From a virus: 54,345 nucleotides of DNA. The stretch is taken from positions 1 through 54,345 of IMG/VR virus record IMGVR_UViG_3300036893_000014, one strand, 5' to 3'. A program made the translations under genes and the position numbers. The notes beneath the pieces were generated by a model. It saw only the letters and a list, made by a program, of their open reading frames with translations, was not told where the DNA came from and made no database searches. Shown piece after piece: positions 1 through 8,697 of the stretch. Within the stretch, counting starts at the first letter, position 1. Every line of letters begins with the position of its first letter.

Positions 1-1872
1 TGTGTCGTCAAGGAACGCACTCCCGGTTGCGTTCGGTGTAGATCCCACGTAAACGAGTGCCGCTAAAGAAGGATCGAATCGCTGGATATCAATGGTATCT
101 ACCTGTGGGTCCGTCGATGCCGTCACGCCCACAGCAATCTGCTGGCGAAGAGGGTACAGATCGTACCGGCATCCGGGAGAGGGGACTGAGCGGGCACCCG
201 TGCGCGAGTCCCGATACCTGTACTGGTACGTGATTCCGACCGGAGATCCGCTTTGTACATCGGGTCCATAACTTCCGGCCACCCACCACGCCGAAAAATC
301 CATTATGGTAGTGTCGGTAACGGTCAATTCAACACGAATCGCAGCCACATTCGCAAGGTCAACTGCCTGGTTAGTTCCCACCCTAACGAGGTCAGAATAG
401 TTGATGAACAGTTCTGTCCACTGGGCCGTTCCTGTATCAAGTTGGAGGCTTGTCGTTCCTGTATCGGGGGCCTGCGTATCGATGGACTGATTCTGAATCG
501 CGGTCTGGATTGCTACCACAGATGTCAGCGTTCCGCTTGCTGCCGATTGCAGGTCGGACTGGCGAAACTCTTTATAATAAAAGTTCTGTGTGAAGTCGTT
601 AGTAACGGGGTCAACGTCGAGCAGGATGCGGCCAGAAGAAATGTTGCTGGGCACATCGAATCGTAAACTGATGTGCATGTAATCGTCAGGCTGAAGGGGT
701 CGATTTGCACCATTTACAAATGCAAACTGACTAAGATCGAGTGCAACGGTTTTCGTGGCATATCCGACGCCTGCCGTAACCTGGGTTTCAAGCGCATTCC
801 CGGTGATCGTGGTTGATGATGTCGGAACGCCGACGCCACTCGAAGGAATCGAAATCGTCGTGTATACCCGGAAGGTAACGATGCTGCGCACCGCGTCCCC
901 GGCGACGTGAGTATGGGGGTCATTGCAGCGGAAAGAATACAGTCCGTCAGGTCCGACCGTGACACTGAGGACTCTCACAATCGAAGTGGAGGAAAGCAGG
1001 ATCAGGGAGTTACGCGCAAGCGTAGGGGTTTGAATCCCGAGCGATATGGAGCACAGTCCACTGCTACCGGAATCGTAGATGATCGCCGCGATAGTGGTCT
1101 GAGGAATTTCCCCGTGAACCTCCTGCACCGTTACTGTTTCAGCGCCACCGGAACCTGTGATTATCAACCGGCATCCTGACTGAAGGAACTCGTAGGAGCC
1201 AATCGAGTTCTGCGGACTCATAGAGCACCAGCCGTTCGACCCGGTATCGTACAGGATGTCTGAAACGATGGTCGAGGCGGGAACTCTGGTGTTCACGGCA
1301 GGAGCCGAGGCTGTACCTGTTCCACCCCAGCCAGTATTGGAGTTGCCATCGTCCACGATGCCGTTATTAGTGACACCGTTGAGGCCCCCAATAGACGCAA
1401 TATCCGGGGTCGGTGCTACGGCCGGCGGAGCAATCCCAACATTCCTCACCGTCTGTTCGCAATTCGCCTTGACCATCTTATTTTGGTCCGCGATGTAGAT
1501 CCACGATTCAGGCGACTGATCGGGACGGAAAACTACCGAACTGAGCGGGTTTCCGCTGAACCCTGTTGCGATTGAAGAGAATGGGCCGTTGTAAGCGCCA
1601 GCGTAAAGCGCAGTTCCGGTCCCGAGAAATAACTGATTCGGCGTGCCTCCGGGGATCAGATTATTGACCCGTCGAATCGTGTGAAGCGGAGCACCGCTAT
1701 TGATCTGCGCTCCGACTGCCACATAACCAGGACGAACCTCAACCGTTCCCGCAACAACACTGCGGCAATTTCGGACGAAAGGATAGTATCCGTCCGGCAT
1801 CATGTCCACAGGATGCGCCAAATCGACGCCCATGCAGTTGAACTTCGATGGCTTGCGATTGAGTTCAGGCAT
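1..1872 (-). CDS. Phage tail/connector structural protein (partial, runs off left edge)
   Basis: An uninterrupted minus-strand frame starts at ATG 1872 and stays open to position 1, so the C-terminus is missing; about 624 residues are visible. It begins MPELNRKPSKFNCMGVDLA, followed by a segment with VEVRPGY near residue 45, and is then Gly/Thr/Ser-rich beta-type sequence with several Val-Thr-Val stretches. An early 'RPG' turn followed by beta repeats is seen in head-completion and tail-hub proteins of podoviruses (P22 gp10-like, T7 gp12-like); that family placement is inference. The start overlaps the stop of the upstream 83-residue gene by 8 bp, the same overlap as the next junction upstream, so translation is probably coupled. 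It is the last visible gene of the head-tail operon. Confidence 0.75.
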   Translation of the reverse strand, partial: MPELNRKPSKFNCMGVDLAHPVDMMPDGYYPFVRNCRSVVAGTVEVRPGYVAVGAQINSGAPLHTIRRVNNLIPGGTPNQLFLGTGTALYAGAYNGPFSSIATGFSGNPLSSVVFRPDQSPESWIYIADQNKMVKANCEQTVRNVGIAPPAVAPTPDIASIGGLNGVTNNGIVDDGNSNTGWGGTGTASAPAVNTRVPASTIVSDILYDTGSNGWCSMSPQNSIGSYEFLQSGCRLIITGSGGAETVTVQEVHGEIPQTTIAAIIYDSGSSGLCSISLGIQTPTLARNSLILLSSTSIVRVLSVTVGPDGLYSFRCNDPHTHVAGDAVRSIVTFRVYTTISIPSSGVGVPTSSTTITGNALETQVTAGVGYATKTVALDLSQFAFVNGANRPLQPDDYMHISLRFDVPSNISSGRILLDVDPVTNDFTQNFYYKEFRQSDLQSAASGTLTSVVAIQTAIQNQSIDTQAPDTGTTSLQLDTGTAQWTELFINYSDLVRVGTNQAVDLANVAAIRVELTVTDTTIMDFSAWWVAGSYGPDVQSGSPVGITYQYRYRDSRTGARSVPSPGCRYDLYPLRQQIAVGVTASTDPQVDTIDIQRFDPSLAALVYVGSTPNATGSAFLDDT

Positions 1873-2116
1873 AGTCGGATGTAACTTTCTCAGCGAACCG
1901 CTGCGCTGACTCCAGACTTATAAATCTAAATTCTTTGTCTTTTTCGTCGAGATTTGTTTTGACAAAAAACGCTACCTCGTACTGGTATTCTATTGGATCT
2001 GTCGGCTGGTATACCTTGGCAATAATCCTTCCGCTTGCGTGGAACAAAACGGCATGATTGTACCTTTCTCCCTCTCGGTCGCGACCTTCGTGAAACTGCC
2101 AGTCGATATCAGGCAT
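1865..2116 (-). CDS. Small hypothetical protein in tail/connector operon
   Basis: An 83-residue protein starting MPDIDWQFHEGRDREG. The ATG at 2116 overlaps the upstream stop codon by 8 bp, which is why it is chosen over a longer frame extending to 2149. The sequence is charged, with alternating hydrophobic residues that suggest a small beta-sheet domain and an amphipathic C-terminal helix around EFRFISLESAQRFAEKV. No family is recognised. Its position between two large connector/tail proteins suggests an assembly or structural accessory role, which is inference. Confidence 0.6.
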   Translation of the reverse strand: MPDIDWQFHEGRDREGERYNHAVLFHASGRIIAKVYQPTDPIEYQYEVAFFVKTNLDEKDKEFRFISLESAQRFAEKVTSDYA

Positions 2117-3476
2117 AGCGGTTAGCCGTCGAGCTTGCGGCGGCGGCATCCTCCGGCTTGACGTTCATCGTACTCGCGCCCATCTGTGCGTCATTCTCGC
2201 GCCCCGGCATTCCGTACAGCGGACCCATAAACTTGATCTGCTTCGATTGGATCGCGTTTCGGTCCTTCGCGCTGGACATGAAATTATCGTACAGGCTCAT
2301 GTTTGAGAAGAACTCTACGCCGGCGAGCTTGAATCCGAGGTAGTGCTGCGCGTAATCGATAATCGTCGGAATCATCTCACGCCCAATCTGGATAAACTCG
2401 TCATCTGATGCCGGAATCGGGGCGCTCGCTAAAACGTCAACCGTGCAGCCATATCCGCTATCGGGAACTTTCGAGAAGCAGAGCAAGTCGAGATCGCACC
2501 CTGAGTTGTACGGTTTTCCGCTCGTCATGCGCCAATACGGGAAAGCAGCGTTCAGTTGAGTAATCGTGCTCAATCCGATAGGGACATTGTTGATTTGAAC
2601 GCGCGCTGCCGATTTATGGTCTTTGGCAACTGCTACGGTCTGCTGATAGCGTCGGTCGCAGTAGTCGGCGCGGTAGGGATCAAAAGATTCTCCGTCCATC
2701 GTGAACAGGTCGGAAAGCGCCGCGTACTTGATGGCGTGCGAGAACTCGTCAGGGACGCCCAGAAGCGTTGTGGGCGTGACCGGCTGCGTGTAGTTGTCGC
2801 TCAAGGCCGTTACCCACTCAATAGCGCCGTCATTGAGCGGCGGCGGGAATAACTGAACCTGCGTCGGCTGCGTCACGCTTTGCGAGAAAGCGAATGGCAC
2901 CCTCGGTTCGAGAGTCCACTGCGGATTATAACTATCCTGCGCCCAGGCATCGGTCGGACGAAGCACCGTCCATGCGCCGGAAACCTGATCCTGCCAGTAC
3001 CCATGACGCAGGTAAACGTAACTCTCATCGACCGTGATAACAGCATCAGGAGAGGCGGTGACAGGCTGCGGAGCGGATACATTCAAGGGAAGCGCCGCGT
3101 CCATCACAAGGCGGTTGCGCCCACGGATTACGGAGTTGATGATTTGGGTGATGTTGAACTGAGAAGATAGTCCAGTTCCAGCGACCCCACCAGGCAACTC
3201 GAAGCAGTGGAAGTCGATTTCGGTGACGATATCGTTGAAGGTAACCGTTCGAGGACGAAGCGCCGGGAGTTGAACAGATAGATCGTACCAGGGAACCGTG
3301 GGACTAAGCGAGAATTCTCCTTTGGCTCGCCAGTAGGAAGTGAGGCACCCCCAATATCTGAGAGCTTCGATGATGGCGTATCTGGTTTCAGCATAGGTCC
3401 ATTGGATAAAATTCGGGTCATCATTCAGCGCGGCAACCTGCGCGACAAGGGACGCCATTGTGTATTGCGAATACAA
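2109..3476 (-). CDS. Phage structural protein, connector/neck type, 455 aa
   Basis: A 455-residue protein. The TTG at 3476 is preceded about 9 nt upstream by AAAGGGG; an internal ATG at 3458 is a less well supported alternative. The N-terminus (residues about 8-50) is helical and aromatic (PNFIQWTYAETRYAIIEALRYW), followed by beta-rich sequence with Pro/Tyr-rich segments and a Met/Ala-rich C-terminus. It lies between head-tail connector genes and a large tail protein, so a neck or tail structural role is likely. No conserved family is identified with confidence and no enzymatic motif is seen. Confidence 0.7.
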   Translation of the reverse strand: MYSQYTMASLVAQVAALNDDPNFIQWTYAETRYAIIEALRYWGCLTSYWRAKGEFSLSPTVPWYDLSVQLPALRPRTVTFNDIVTEIDFHCFELPGGVAGTGLSSQFNITQIINSVIRGRNRLVMDAALPLNVSAPQPVTASPDAVITVDESYVYLRHGYWQDQVSGAWTVLRPTDAWAQDSYNPQWTLEPRVPFAFSQSVTQPTQVQLFPPPLNDGAIEWVTALSDNYTQPVTPTTLLGVPDEFSHAIKYAALSDLFTMDGESFDPYRADYCDRRYQQTVAVAKDHKSAARVQINNVPIGLSTITQLNAAFPYWRMTSGKPYNSGCDLDLLCFSKVPDSGYGCTVDVLASAPIPASDDEFIQIGREMIPTIIDYAQHYLGFKLAGVEFFSNMSLYDNFMSSAKDRNAIQSKQIKFMGPLYGMPGRENDAQMGASTMNVKPEDAAAASSTANRYA

Positions 3477-3494
3477 AGATAGCGCCCCTTTCCC

Positions 3495-3731
3495 TTACTT
3501 GCGAATGTCTTCGCCGAGGCCAGATTCCGCCGGCCCGCGGAGCATTCCGCCGCCGTTGAAGTTAGCTTTTCCGGGGTCCGCAAACCCCGCCGTCGCGTTT
3601 CCGTAGTCGAACACTTTCGGCATCCCGTCGCTCTGAATGGGCTTGCTGCCAGTCACCGTGTTATTGAACGGAGTCTGGAAGATCCCCGCTACGCTGCTGC
3701 CGGTTCCGTCGTCTGCTTTTCCGTTGGCCAT
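3495..3731 (-). CDS. Small Gly/Asn-rich hypothetical protein
   Basis: A 78-residue protein starting MANGKADDGTGSSVAG, rich in Gly, Ala and Asn and without predicted membrane segments. Its start lies inside the 3' end of the upstream DUF4177-like gene (43-bp overlap), and it ends 18 bp before the start of the 455-residue structural gene. Length and composition fit a minor virion or assembly protein. No family is recognised. Confidence 0.55.
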   Translation of the reverse strand: MANGKADDGTGSSVAGIFQTPFNNTVTGSKPIQSDGMPKVFDYGNATAGFADPGKANFNGGGMLRGPAESGLGEDIRK

Positions 3732-3889
3732 GTTGGCTCCTTTACGTCTATCTTAACCCGCTTGAAGTACCAGCGGGCGGCATACCCGACTTCCCGCACG
3801 TAGAACAGGAGTTCCCATCCTTCCGCACCGAGCGCGTTCAGGGCATCTTCGTTCAACTTGTCCAGAACTACCACTTTGTATTCAAACAT
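3689..3889 (-). CDS. DUF4177-like small protein
   Basis: A 66-residue protein with FEYKVVVLD near the N-terminus, LNALGAEGWELLFYVRE at about residues 18-34 and a Trp-Tyr-Phe-Lys strand after it. The pattern 'YKVV ... LN.LG.EGWEL' is the signature of the DUF4177 family of small proteins found in phages and bacteria; its function is unknown. The C-terminal tail is Thr/Glu/Ala-rich. It abuts the connector gene upstream (3890) and overlaps the 78-residue gene downstream, so it belongs to the same transcript. Confidence 0.75.
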   Translation of the reverse strand: MFEYKVVVLDKLNEDALNALGAEGWELLFYVREVGYAARWYFKRVKIDVKEPTWPTEKQTTEPAAA

Positions 3890-5164
3890 TTACCAACTCC
3901 CTGTCGGAATCGCGTGATCGCGAAGCCATGAGCCGTCCATGAAGGGCATCGGTGCCCAGGGCGTCTGATCCTGGTAGACCATATCGCGGATCGCCGTCGA
4001 ATCGTCCTTCAACTCCAGGTCCATCGCGTAGCGCTCGTACTGCGCGGAGTGTCGCGCCGCGAGCGCCAGCGAAAAATACGGGTTTGGCGCGTCAGCACTG
4101 ACCCCCGGATACATAGCGCACTTCTCCAACGCTTTTTCGAGGATCACATCCCGGCGCACGAACGGCGGCAACTGCGGATTATTCTCGTCAAACGGCGGAA
4201 TCTTCGCCACGTACAGAAACGGATAATAGTAAAGCTGCGTCATCGGGTGGGGCCACATCTCATAGCGCGGCGAAACTTGAGACTGCGTATAGTCCTGAGC
4301 ACAGTTCGACACAAAGACGTTGCCGACCACATAGGCCGTTAGTGCGGTCGGGAAATACACCTGCACGCCGTCAGACAGATTTATCGGGTTATTGTCGCCT
4401 ACCAGTTGCGGGGGAGAAACTGCCGTCCCCACGCCGTTGCTGCTGCGGAACCAGGTGAACGCCAGCGACCCGTCCCCCGGATTTCCTCCCGTCGAGATTG
4501 TGACCACATATGTCGCGCTGCCAGGGTACGAGTACCCGAATGTCGTCGTCGCGGTCGGAGCGGGGCCGCTGCCGGAAACCTGAAGAATCGCGCCCACATT
4601 GCCCTGCGATCCGTTTAGCCCGCCCCCGTAGTCGAGAAAGCTCACGCATCGCGGCGTCTGGTTCTGCGACCGTTGCGGGTCCCAAAAATCCAGTTGTGGC
4701 TGCATGATGTTCGTGTGGAGTTTGAAGTTGTTCTGGACATCCTTCAGCGTCAACCATTCGCGGAAGTCGGCAGGCGTCGGATAATATGCCTGGTAAATCA
4801 GGTACGACTGTGTAATCTGTTGCTGGCCGATCCACGGCTGATCGAGGACCAGGGATGTTGCCGAATTCACCGCTGAAATCGTGTAGATCGGCGTGTAAAT
4901 CCCGAAGCGGAACTGGCGACCGATGAGCGTCTGGTTCCAGTTCGTTCCGCTGCCGGTGACGTTTGCCGTATTTGGGGTCGCCGTCGCCGTCCCCGTGTTA
5001 ATGAGGTTCGGCGGCGCGAAAGTTGAATTACGAATCAGCCACGACCATTCCCGGCGTTCGGCGAACTCCTGGAAGGCATCCTTCACAAACGCCTGCGCCT
5101 GCGCCGGATCAACCGGCGCACGCAACAGGACGTTGTTCCAGACAGAACTGAAGTCGTTTGCCAT
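3890..5164 (-). CDS. Head-to-tail connector/adaptor protein
   Basis: A 424-residue protein. The N-terminal helix has AFVKDAFQEFAERREWSWLI at about residues 24-43, resembling the 'helix ... Gly/Glu-Trp' start of podoviral adaptor proteins (T7 gp11 / P22 gp4 type). After it comes a Gly/Thr-rich beta segment (TGSGTNWN, GRQFRFG) and later Tyr-rich strands (QLYYYPFLYVAKIPP). The C-terminal part is helical again (AALAARHSAQYERYAM). Together with its place downstream of the capsid gene this supports a connector role at the portal. The exact family assignment is inference. Confidence 0.7.
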   Translation of the reverse strand: MANDFSSVWNNVLLRAPVDPAQAQAFVKDAFQEFAERREWSWLIRNSTFAPPNLINTGTATATPNTANVTGSGTNWNQTLIGRQFRFGIYTPIYTISAVNSATSLVLDQPWIGQQQITQSYLIYQAYYPTPADFREWLTLKDVQNNFKLHTNIMQPQLDFWDPQRSQNQTPRCVSFLDYGGGLNGSQGNVGAILQVSGSGPAPTATTTFGYSYPGSATYVVTISTGGNPGDGSLAFTWFRSSNGVGTAVSPPQLVGDNNPINLSDGVQVYFPTALTAYVVGNVFVSNCAQDYTQSQVSPRYEMWPHPMTQLYYYPFLYVAKIPPFDENNPQLPPFVRRDVILEKALEKCAMYPGVSADAPNPYFSLALAARHSAQYERYAMDLELKDDSTAIRDMVYQDQTPWAPMPFMDGSWLRDHAIPTGSW

Positions 5165-5170
5165 TCACCG

Positions 5171-5431
5171 CTACCGACACCAGACCGAGACGACCTCGTT
5201 CATAGTATTGGATGAGTTAAAGGTGATGACAAGCGGCTGAGTTCCGGCGACCGATACGGAGGTCACAAGACTTCCCGGCCCAAGGTCCACCTTAATCAGG
5301 CTGGCGAAGTTGAGGCTCCAGGTTGATCCGGTAGGCCCCGCGATGTTCGCCGTAACCTTTTGCTGATCTCCCACCACGCTCTTGATGATGGAAGGGGCCG
5401 AATACGGCCCGGTGAGTGTAAGTGCCGCCAT
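5171..5431 (-). CDS. Small beta-rich structural protein
   Basis: An 86-residue protein starting MAALTLTGPYSAPSI, made almost entirely of alternating hydrophobic/polar beta-type sequence (VTANIAGPTGSTWSLNF). It overlaps the stop of the 192-residue upstream gene by 1 bp and is followed 6 bp later by the connector gene. It is likely a minor capsid or decoration component because of its place between capsid and connector genes. No family is recognised. Confidence 0.6.
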   Translation of the reverse strand: MAALTLTGPYSAPSIIKSVVGDQQKVTANIAGPTGSTWSLNFASLIKVDLGPGSLVTSVSVAGTQPLVITFNSSNTMNEVVSVWCR

Positions 5432-6009
5432 TAGTCCACGCTCGCAATATCGACATCGACCGTAACGGTGTACGGGCTGCTACCCGTGGGAACCGCTCGA
5501 ATGATGCCAACCGGGGGATAGGGAGGCGCCGTGCCGATGGCCGAAGCCGTGACGCTGGGAACCGTGGTCGAACTCGCCGGGATGGCGATCTGACCCACGG
5601 TGCCGCTGTTGTCGGAGTTGACCAAAACGCCGTTGCCCTTTTGGAGCACATCGACGTAATAGCCGGCCGTCGCAGCAACACGGAAGATCCCGGCCACCGC
5701 ATTGCGCTGGGCGACACCAGTGGAGCCAGCCACGTTCGGCGAACCAGCGAGAGCAAAGCGAGAATCGTTGGTTACGATCTTCTTGCTCTTGTCTACCCAG
5801 TAGGCCAGTTGCGTTGCGAGCACAGCGCCGGTTGGGGTGGCCGAAGTTGCGCCCGAATCGACCTGCACGCGCTGGTACTTGTTGCCGGAGTTGTAGAACT
5901 GCGCTCCGAGTTCGGCGGGTGCGTAGAGAGTCGCGACGTTCGTGGCGTCCGCGTTTGCGCCGTAGATATACGGGTTGATGCTGAATCCAACATTGGTTGT
6001 TTGTGCCAT
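5431..6009 (-). CDS. Probable capsid decoration/minor head protein
   Basis: A 192-residue protein starting MAQTTNVGFSINPYIYG. It is Ala/Gly/Thr/Val-rich with a C-terminal stretch of short beta strands (PVGIIRAVPTGSSPYTVTVDVD). It lies directly downstream of the major capsid gene, where many tailed phages place a head decoration or stabilisation protein. The role is inferred from position, size and composition; no catalytic motif is seen. A purine-rich ribosome binding site (GGAGAAA) lies just upstream of its ATG. Confidence 0.65.
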   Translation of the reverse strand: MAQTTNVGFSINPYIYGANADATNVATLYAPAELGAQFYNSGNKYQRVQVDSGATSATPTGAVLATQLAYWVDKSKKIVTNDSRFALAGSPNVAGSTGVAQRNAVAGIFRVAATAGYYVDVLQKGNGVLVNSDNSGTVGQIAIPASSTTVPSVTASAIGTAPPYPPVGIIRAVPTGSSPYTVTVDVDIASVD

Positions 6010-6036
6010 GATAGTTTCTCCTTTTCTCCCGTATTC

Positions 6037-7158
6037 TTAGGCGTTGAACCCGTAGACCCACTGGTGCAGGTAGGGAGTCGGAACCGTGAGGTTGACACCC
6101 ATCAGGCACAGGCCGGTCAGCACGGTCGAGTTGGCTTCGGGAATGAATTCGCGGAATCCGCCCTGATAAACACCGTCGCTGGAGATGTAGAGGTTCAACT
6201 TCTCCTTGCGGGCATTGAGGATCAGGATAGACTCCGAGGACGGAACCTGAAGCGTCGGATACGGTTGAAGTGCAGCATTTGGTCCCTGGCCGAGAGTTTC
6301 GGTCAGCACCTGAACGGCGACCTTGTTGGCGCGGGTTCCGGCGGTTGCGATATCGGAGCCGGGGACGTAGCGCGAAGCCATGACCACGGAGCCGTTGAAT
6401 TGCATACCAGTGAAGCCTGCGTCCAATTTGACGTTCTGGAAGCGCTGCTGCGTCTGGAAGCGATTCTGGATGATGCCGTAGCCTTTCGGCGTGGTCATCA
6501 GCGTGTTAGGCTCCCATTCTCCGGTGCCCTGATAGCAGTTGAAGTACTGCGAGTTCAGGACATCGTACTCGATGGTTCCGGGAGTTGAGCCGCTACCGAT
6601 ATTGTACGGAATCGAGTTCAGGGAAGATCCCACAACGCCGTTGCGAGTGTTCTGGCCGTAGAGAACATACGTGTTTCCGAATGGGCCTACCGTGGTTCCA
6701 TCGCTCAGCGCTTCGTCGAAGCCGTTGACGTTGGCCGCATAGGACGCCTGCCCGTTCAGGTAACTCATGATGCTCAGGAACGCGCCGATGGCCATCATGC
6801 CTTCAGCCACACGCGCCTTGATGAGTTTCGTGACCGCGAGCGGTCCACGGTTGAGAACCTGAATGTCTTCGGCGTACAGCGTTACCGCGACTTCGACGTA
6901 TTTCATGTCGAACCGGAGTTGCTGTTCCGTCTGCTTCTGGATGACGTTGAACTTCTTGCCCTTCTGGTAGAAGCCGCCAGGGAGCACGTCGTACAGGAAA
7001 TTTTCGTTGATGGACGAACCGCCGGCGAATTCCTTTTTGAAGGAATTCCGAAGCATGTACGTCAGGCCGTCGTGGTTGAAAAGGTTGTCGTAAATCTCCG
7101 GTTCTGTGGAGATCAGACGGCGAGTGAATACATTAATCTGATCTAAGCCGTCAGGCAT
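6037..7158 (-). CDS. Major capsid protein
   Basis: A 373-residue protein following the scaffold gene in the order portal-scaffold-capsid. It begins MPDGLDQINVFTRRLISTEP and contains KKEFAGGSSINENFLYDVLPGG, a central basic/aromatic strand-rich region (FDMKYVEVAVTLYAEDIQVLNRGP) and a C-terminal region with ILNARKEKLNLYISSDGVYQGG. Length and composition match HK97-fold capsid proteins that are not made as a long precursor. No protease gene or cleavable delta domain is visible. It forms the head shell with the decoration protein downstream. Identification rests on order and overall character rather than a short diagnostic motif. Confidence 0.85.
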   Translation of the reverse strand: MPDGLDQINVFTRRLISTEPEIYDNLFNHDGLTYMLRNSFKKEFAGGSSINENFLYDVLPGGFYQKGKKFNVIQKQTEQQLRFDMKYVEVAVTLYAEDIQVLNRGPLAVTKLIKARVAEGMMAIGAFLSIMSYLNGQASYAANVNGFDEALSDGTTVGPFGNTYVLYGQNTRNGVVGSSLNSIPYNIGSGSTPGTIEYDVLNSQYFNCYQGTGEWEPNTLMTTPKGYGIIQNRFQTQQRFQNVKLDAGFTGMQFNGSVVMASRYVPGSDIATAGTRANKVAVQVLTETLGQGPNAALQPYPTLQVPSSESILILNARKEKLNLYISSDGVYQGGFREFIPEANSTVLTGLCLMGVNLTVPTPYLHQWVYGFNA

Positions 7159-7262
7159 AGTAAGGGCGCTCCCGCGCTGGAGGCCATGCGCCCGGTTGAC
7201 GGAAAAATCAGATGAAAGCGAACGCCAGAAGTCTGGAGTGCGAAACGGTCAGGTTGGCGACG

Positions 7263-7284
7263 TAACGGATGAATGAATCCGTTA
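7263..7284 (-). terminator. Perfect hairpin between scaffold and capsid genes
   Basis: TAACGGAT at 7263-7270 and ATCCGTTA at 7277-7284 form an 8-bp perfect stem with a GAATGA loop, extended by a G-U and a C-G pair. On the minus-strand transcript it lies 5 nt after the scaffold stop codon and about 100 nt before the capsid start. There is no U-tract, so it could be a weak terminator, an RNA-processing site or an mRNA-stabilising hairpin that adjusts capsid versus scaffold expression. Confidence 0.45.
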
Positions 7285-7289
7285 TGGTG

Positions 7290-8096
7290 TTACGCCGCGC
7301 GAGACTTTGCGCCGGGGGCGCTATCGTTCCACATTGCCAGAAGTTCCTGATCACTCATTGACTTCTCTGCCACGCCGGTCTTTGGCCGATCGTAGAAACT
7401 GGGAGGAACTTCCTGATTACCCTGCACGGCATGGACCCCGGCGCGAGTGAGCGCGTCCCGGACCTTTTCGGCGGCGTAGTCTTCTTTTTCCTTCGTCAGT
7501 TTCTGCTGTTCCATTTCGCGAACTCGCGGGCCGACATGCTGCTCGTAGGCTCCCGCGTAGGTCACGCCCTTTTCGGCCATGATTCTGTTCATCGCCGTTA
7601 CGTCTTCGACGGTCAGCTTGAGGCCGCGAGTCTGAGCGTCGGCAAGAATCGCCATCTGCTCCGTGCTCATAGCCGAGAATCGCTTCCCTTGTTCGTCCAG
7701 CATGGCCTGGACCTGCTGCATGGTCATACCAGTCGCCGCTGCGGCATCCCGAACTTCAGTCCTGGTGGCATCGGCATCGAGAGCGCCGAAGCGTTCCTGA
7801 TACCTGGCAAGGGCAGTCTGCTGATCTATGTAAGCCTTGTAAGTTTTGGACCCAGCGCCTTGACCCGCATACTCCCCTTTCCCTTCCCACCAATCTTGCC
7901 ATCTCTTAGCCGTAGCCGCTTGCGGTTCAAGGTTGCGCACCTTGTCCAGTGCCGAGCTATATTCGGAATGGCGATTGTCGCGATTCTCGATCTCCTTCCA
8001 CTGCGGCTGAGAAAGCGCCACGTTGACCTGTTCATCAGTCAACCCTGCCCCCTTCGCCATCGCTTTGAAGAGATCAACTGCCTTGTCGTTCGTCAT
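7290..8096 (-). CDS. Head scaffolding protein
   Basis: A 268-residue, strongly charged and mostly helical protein. It starts MTNDKAVDLFKAMAKGAGLT, carries Glu/Lys/Arg/Gln-rich coiled-coil-like helices through residues about 35-220 (for example REMEQQKLTKEKEDYAAEKV), and ends with a short less charged tail. Low complexity, high charge and a position immediately upstream of the major capsid gene are hallmarks of phage scaffolding proteins. A strong GAGGAGG ribosome binding site lies about 9 nt before the ATG at 8096. Scaffolds guide capsid assembly and leave the procapsid before packaging. Confidence 0.75.
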   Translation of the reverse strand: MTNDKAVDLFKAMAKGAGLTDEQVNVALSQPQWKEIENRDNRHSEYSSALDKVRNLEPQAATAKRWQDWWEGKGEYAGQGAGSKTYKAYIDQQTALARYQERFGALDADATRTEVRDAAAATGMTMQQVQAMLDEQGKRFSAMSTEQMAILADAQTRGLKLTVEDVTAMNRIMAEKGVTYAGAYEQHVGPRVREMEQQKLTKEKEDYAAEKVRDALTRAGVHAVQGNQEVPPSFYDRPKTGVAEKSMSDQELLAMWNDSAPGAKSRAA

Positions 8097-8312
8097 TGAG
8101 TGCCAGCCCCTCCTCGGAGCCTACTCGTTCATAAAATTTTCCCTGGAACCGGACATTGAATGCCTGCGTGTCGGTGGACCTGGGAGTGCCGACACACCAT
8201 CAAAGCCTTAATCAGTCCCTGCGCACCTTTCGGATTGCCTCTATCTTCCAGGAAACTTGGATCGGCCCTATCTGGTTTCCCAGCCCCGGCGTCCCGGCTT
8301 CAGGCCACAACT
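8097..8312 (-). other. Untranslated interval upstream of scaffold gene
   Basis: No convincing gene was found in these 216 bases; the longest minus-strand frames are 23 and 11 codons. An inverted repeat, GTGTCGG (8168-8174) with CCGACAC (8189-8195), can form a 7-bp stem with a 14-nt loop but is not followed by a U-run. The interval may hold a promoter or processing element for the capsid genes; no clear -35/-10 pair was identified. Confidence 0.35.
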
Positions 8313-8693
8313 TTACCCCGGCGGCATCGGCGGAGCACCCACGCCCATACCTTGCGGTCCACCGCCAGCGCCACCCGCACCGGGCGCTCCACCGGGAGAA
8401 CCGGGAGCACTTCCGGGAGGAGGAGCGCCGGGGCCACCGCCAGCGGCCATAATCACGTTCGGAACCGCCTGCCCGAGTTGGCTCAAAAACTGAGCGATGA
8501 ACGGAGACAGCGGCGGCAATCCCGAAGCCAGCTTTTGCGCGGCTCCCTGCAAATCCTGCATCGCCTGCATTACACCGGGAAGCTGCGACGGATCAAACCC
8601 TCCCGGTCCAGCCTGCCCACCCGGCATCGGCGTCACCGGCCCAATCGGGGGCATCTGGTTAGCGCCTTGCGATGGCGGCGGCATCGGAGACAT
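8313..8693 (-). CDS. Pro/Gly-rich low-complexity head-region protein
   Basis: A 126-residue protein. The N-terminal third is Pro/Met/Gln-rich, the middle (residues about 40-75) is a helix with QAMQDLQGAAQKLASGLPPL, and the C-terminal third is almost all Gly, Ala and Pro. It lies between portal and scaffold genes in the same operon. The composition suggests a disordered protein with one short helix, perhaps a scaffold cofactor or head-assembly chaperone. No family is recognised and the function is unknown. Confidence 0.6.
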   Translation of the reverse strand: MSPMPPPSQGANQMPPIGPVTPMPGGQAGPGGFDPSQLPGVMQAMQDLQGAAQKLASGLPPLSPFIAQFLSQLGQAVPNVIMAAGGGPGAPPPGSAPGSPGGAPGAGGAGGGPQGMGVGAPPMPPG

Positions 8694-8697
8694 GAGA

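Noticed and set aside
5422-6588. Plus-strand frame of 388 codons
   Set aside because: Antisense to the decoration and capsid genes; no protein-like motif and no ribosome binding site.
8168-8195. Inverted repeat GTGTCGG / CCGACAC as a terminator
   Set aside because: No U-run on either strand and a long loop; kept only as a description of the untranslated interval.
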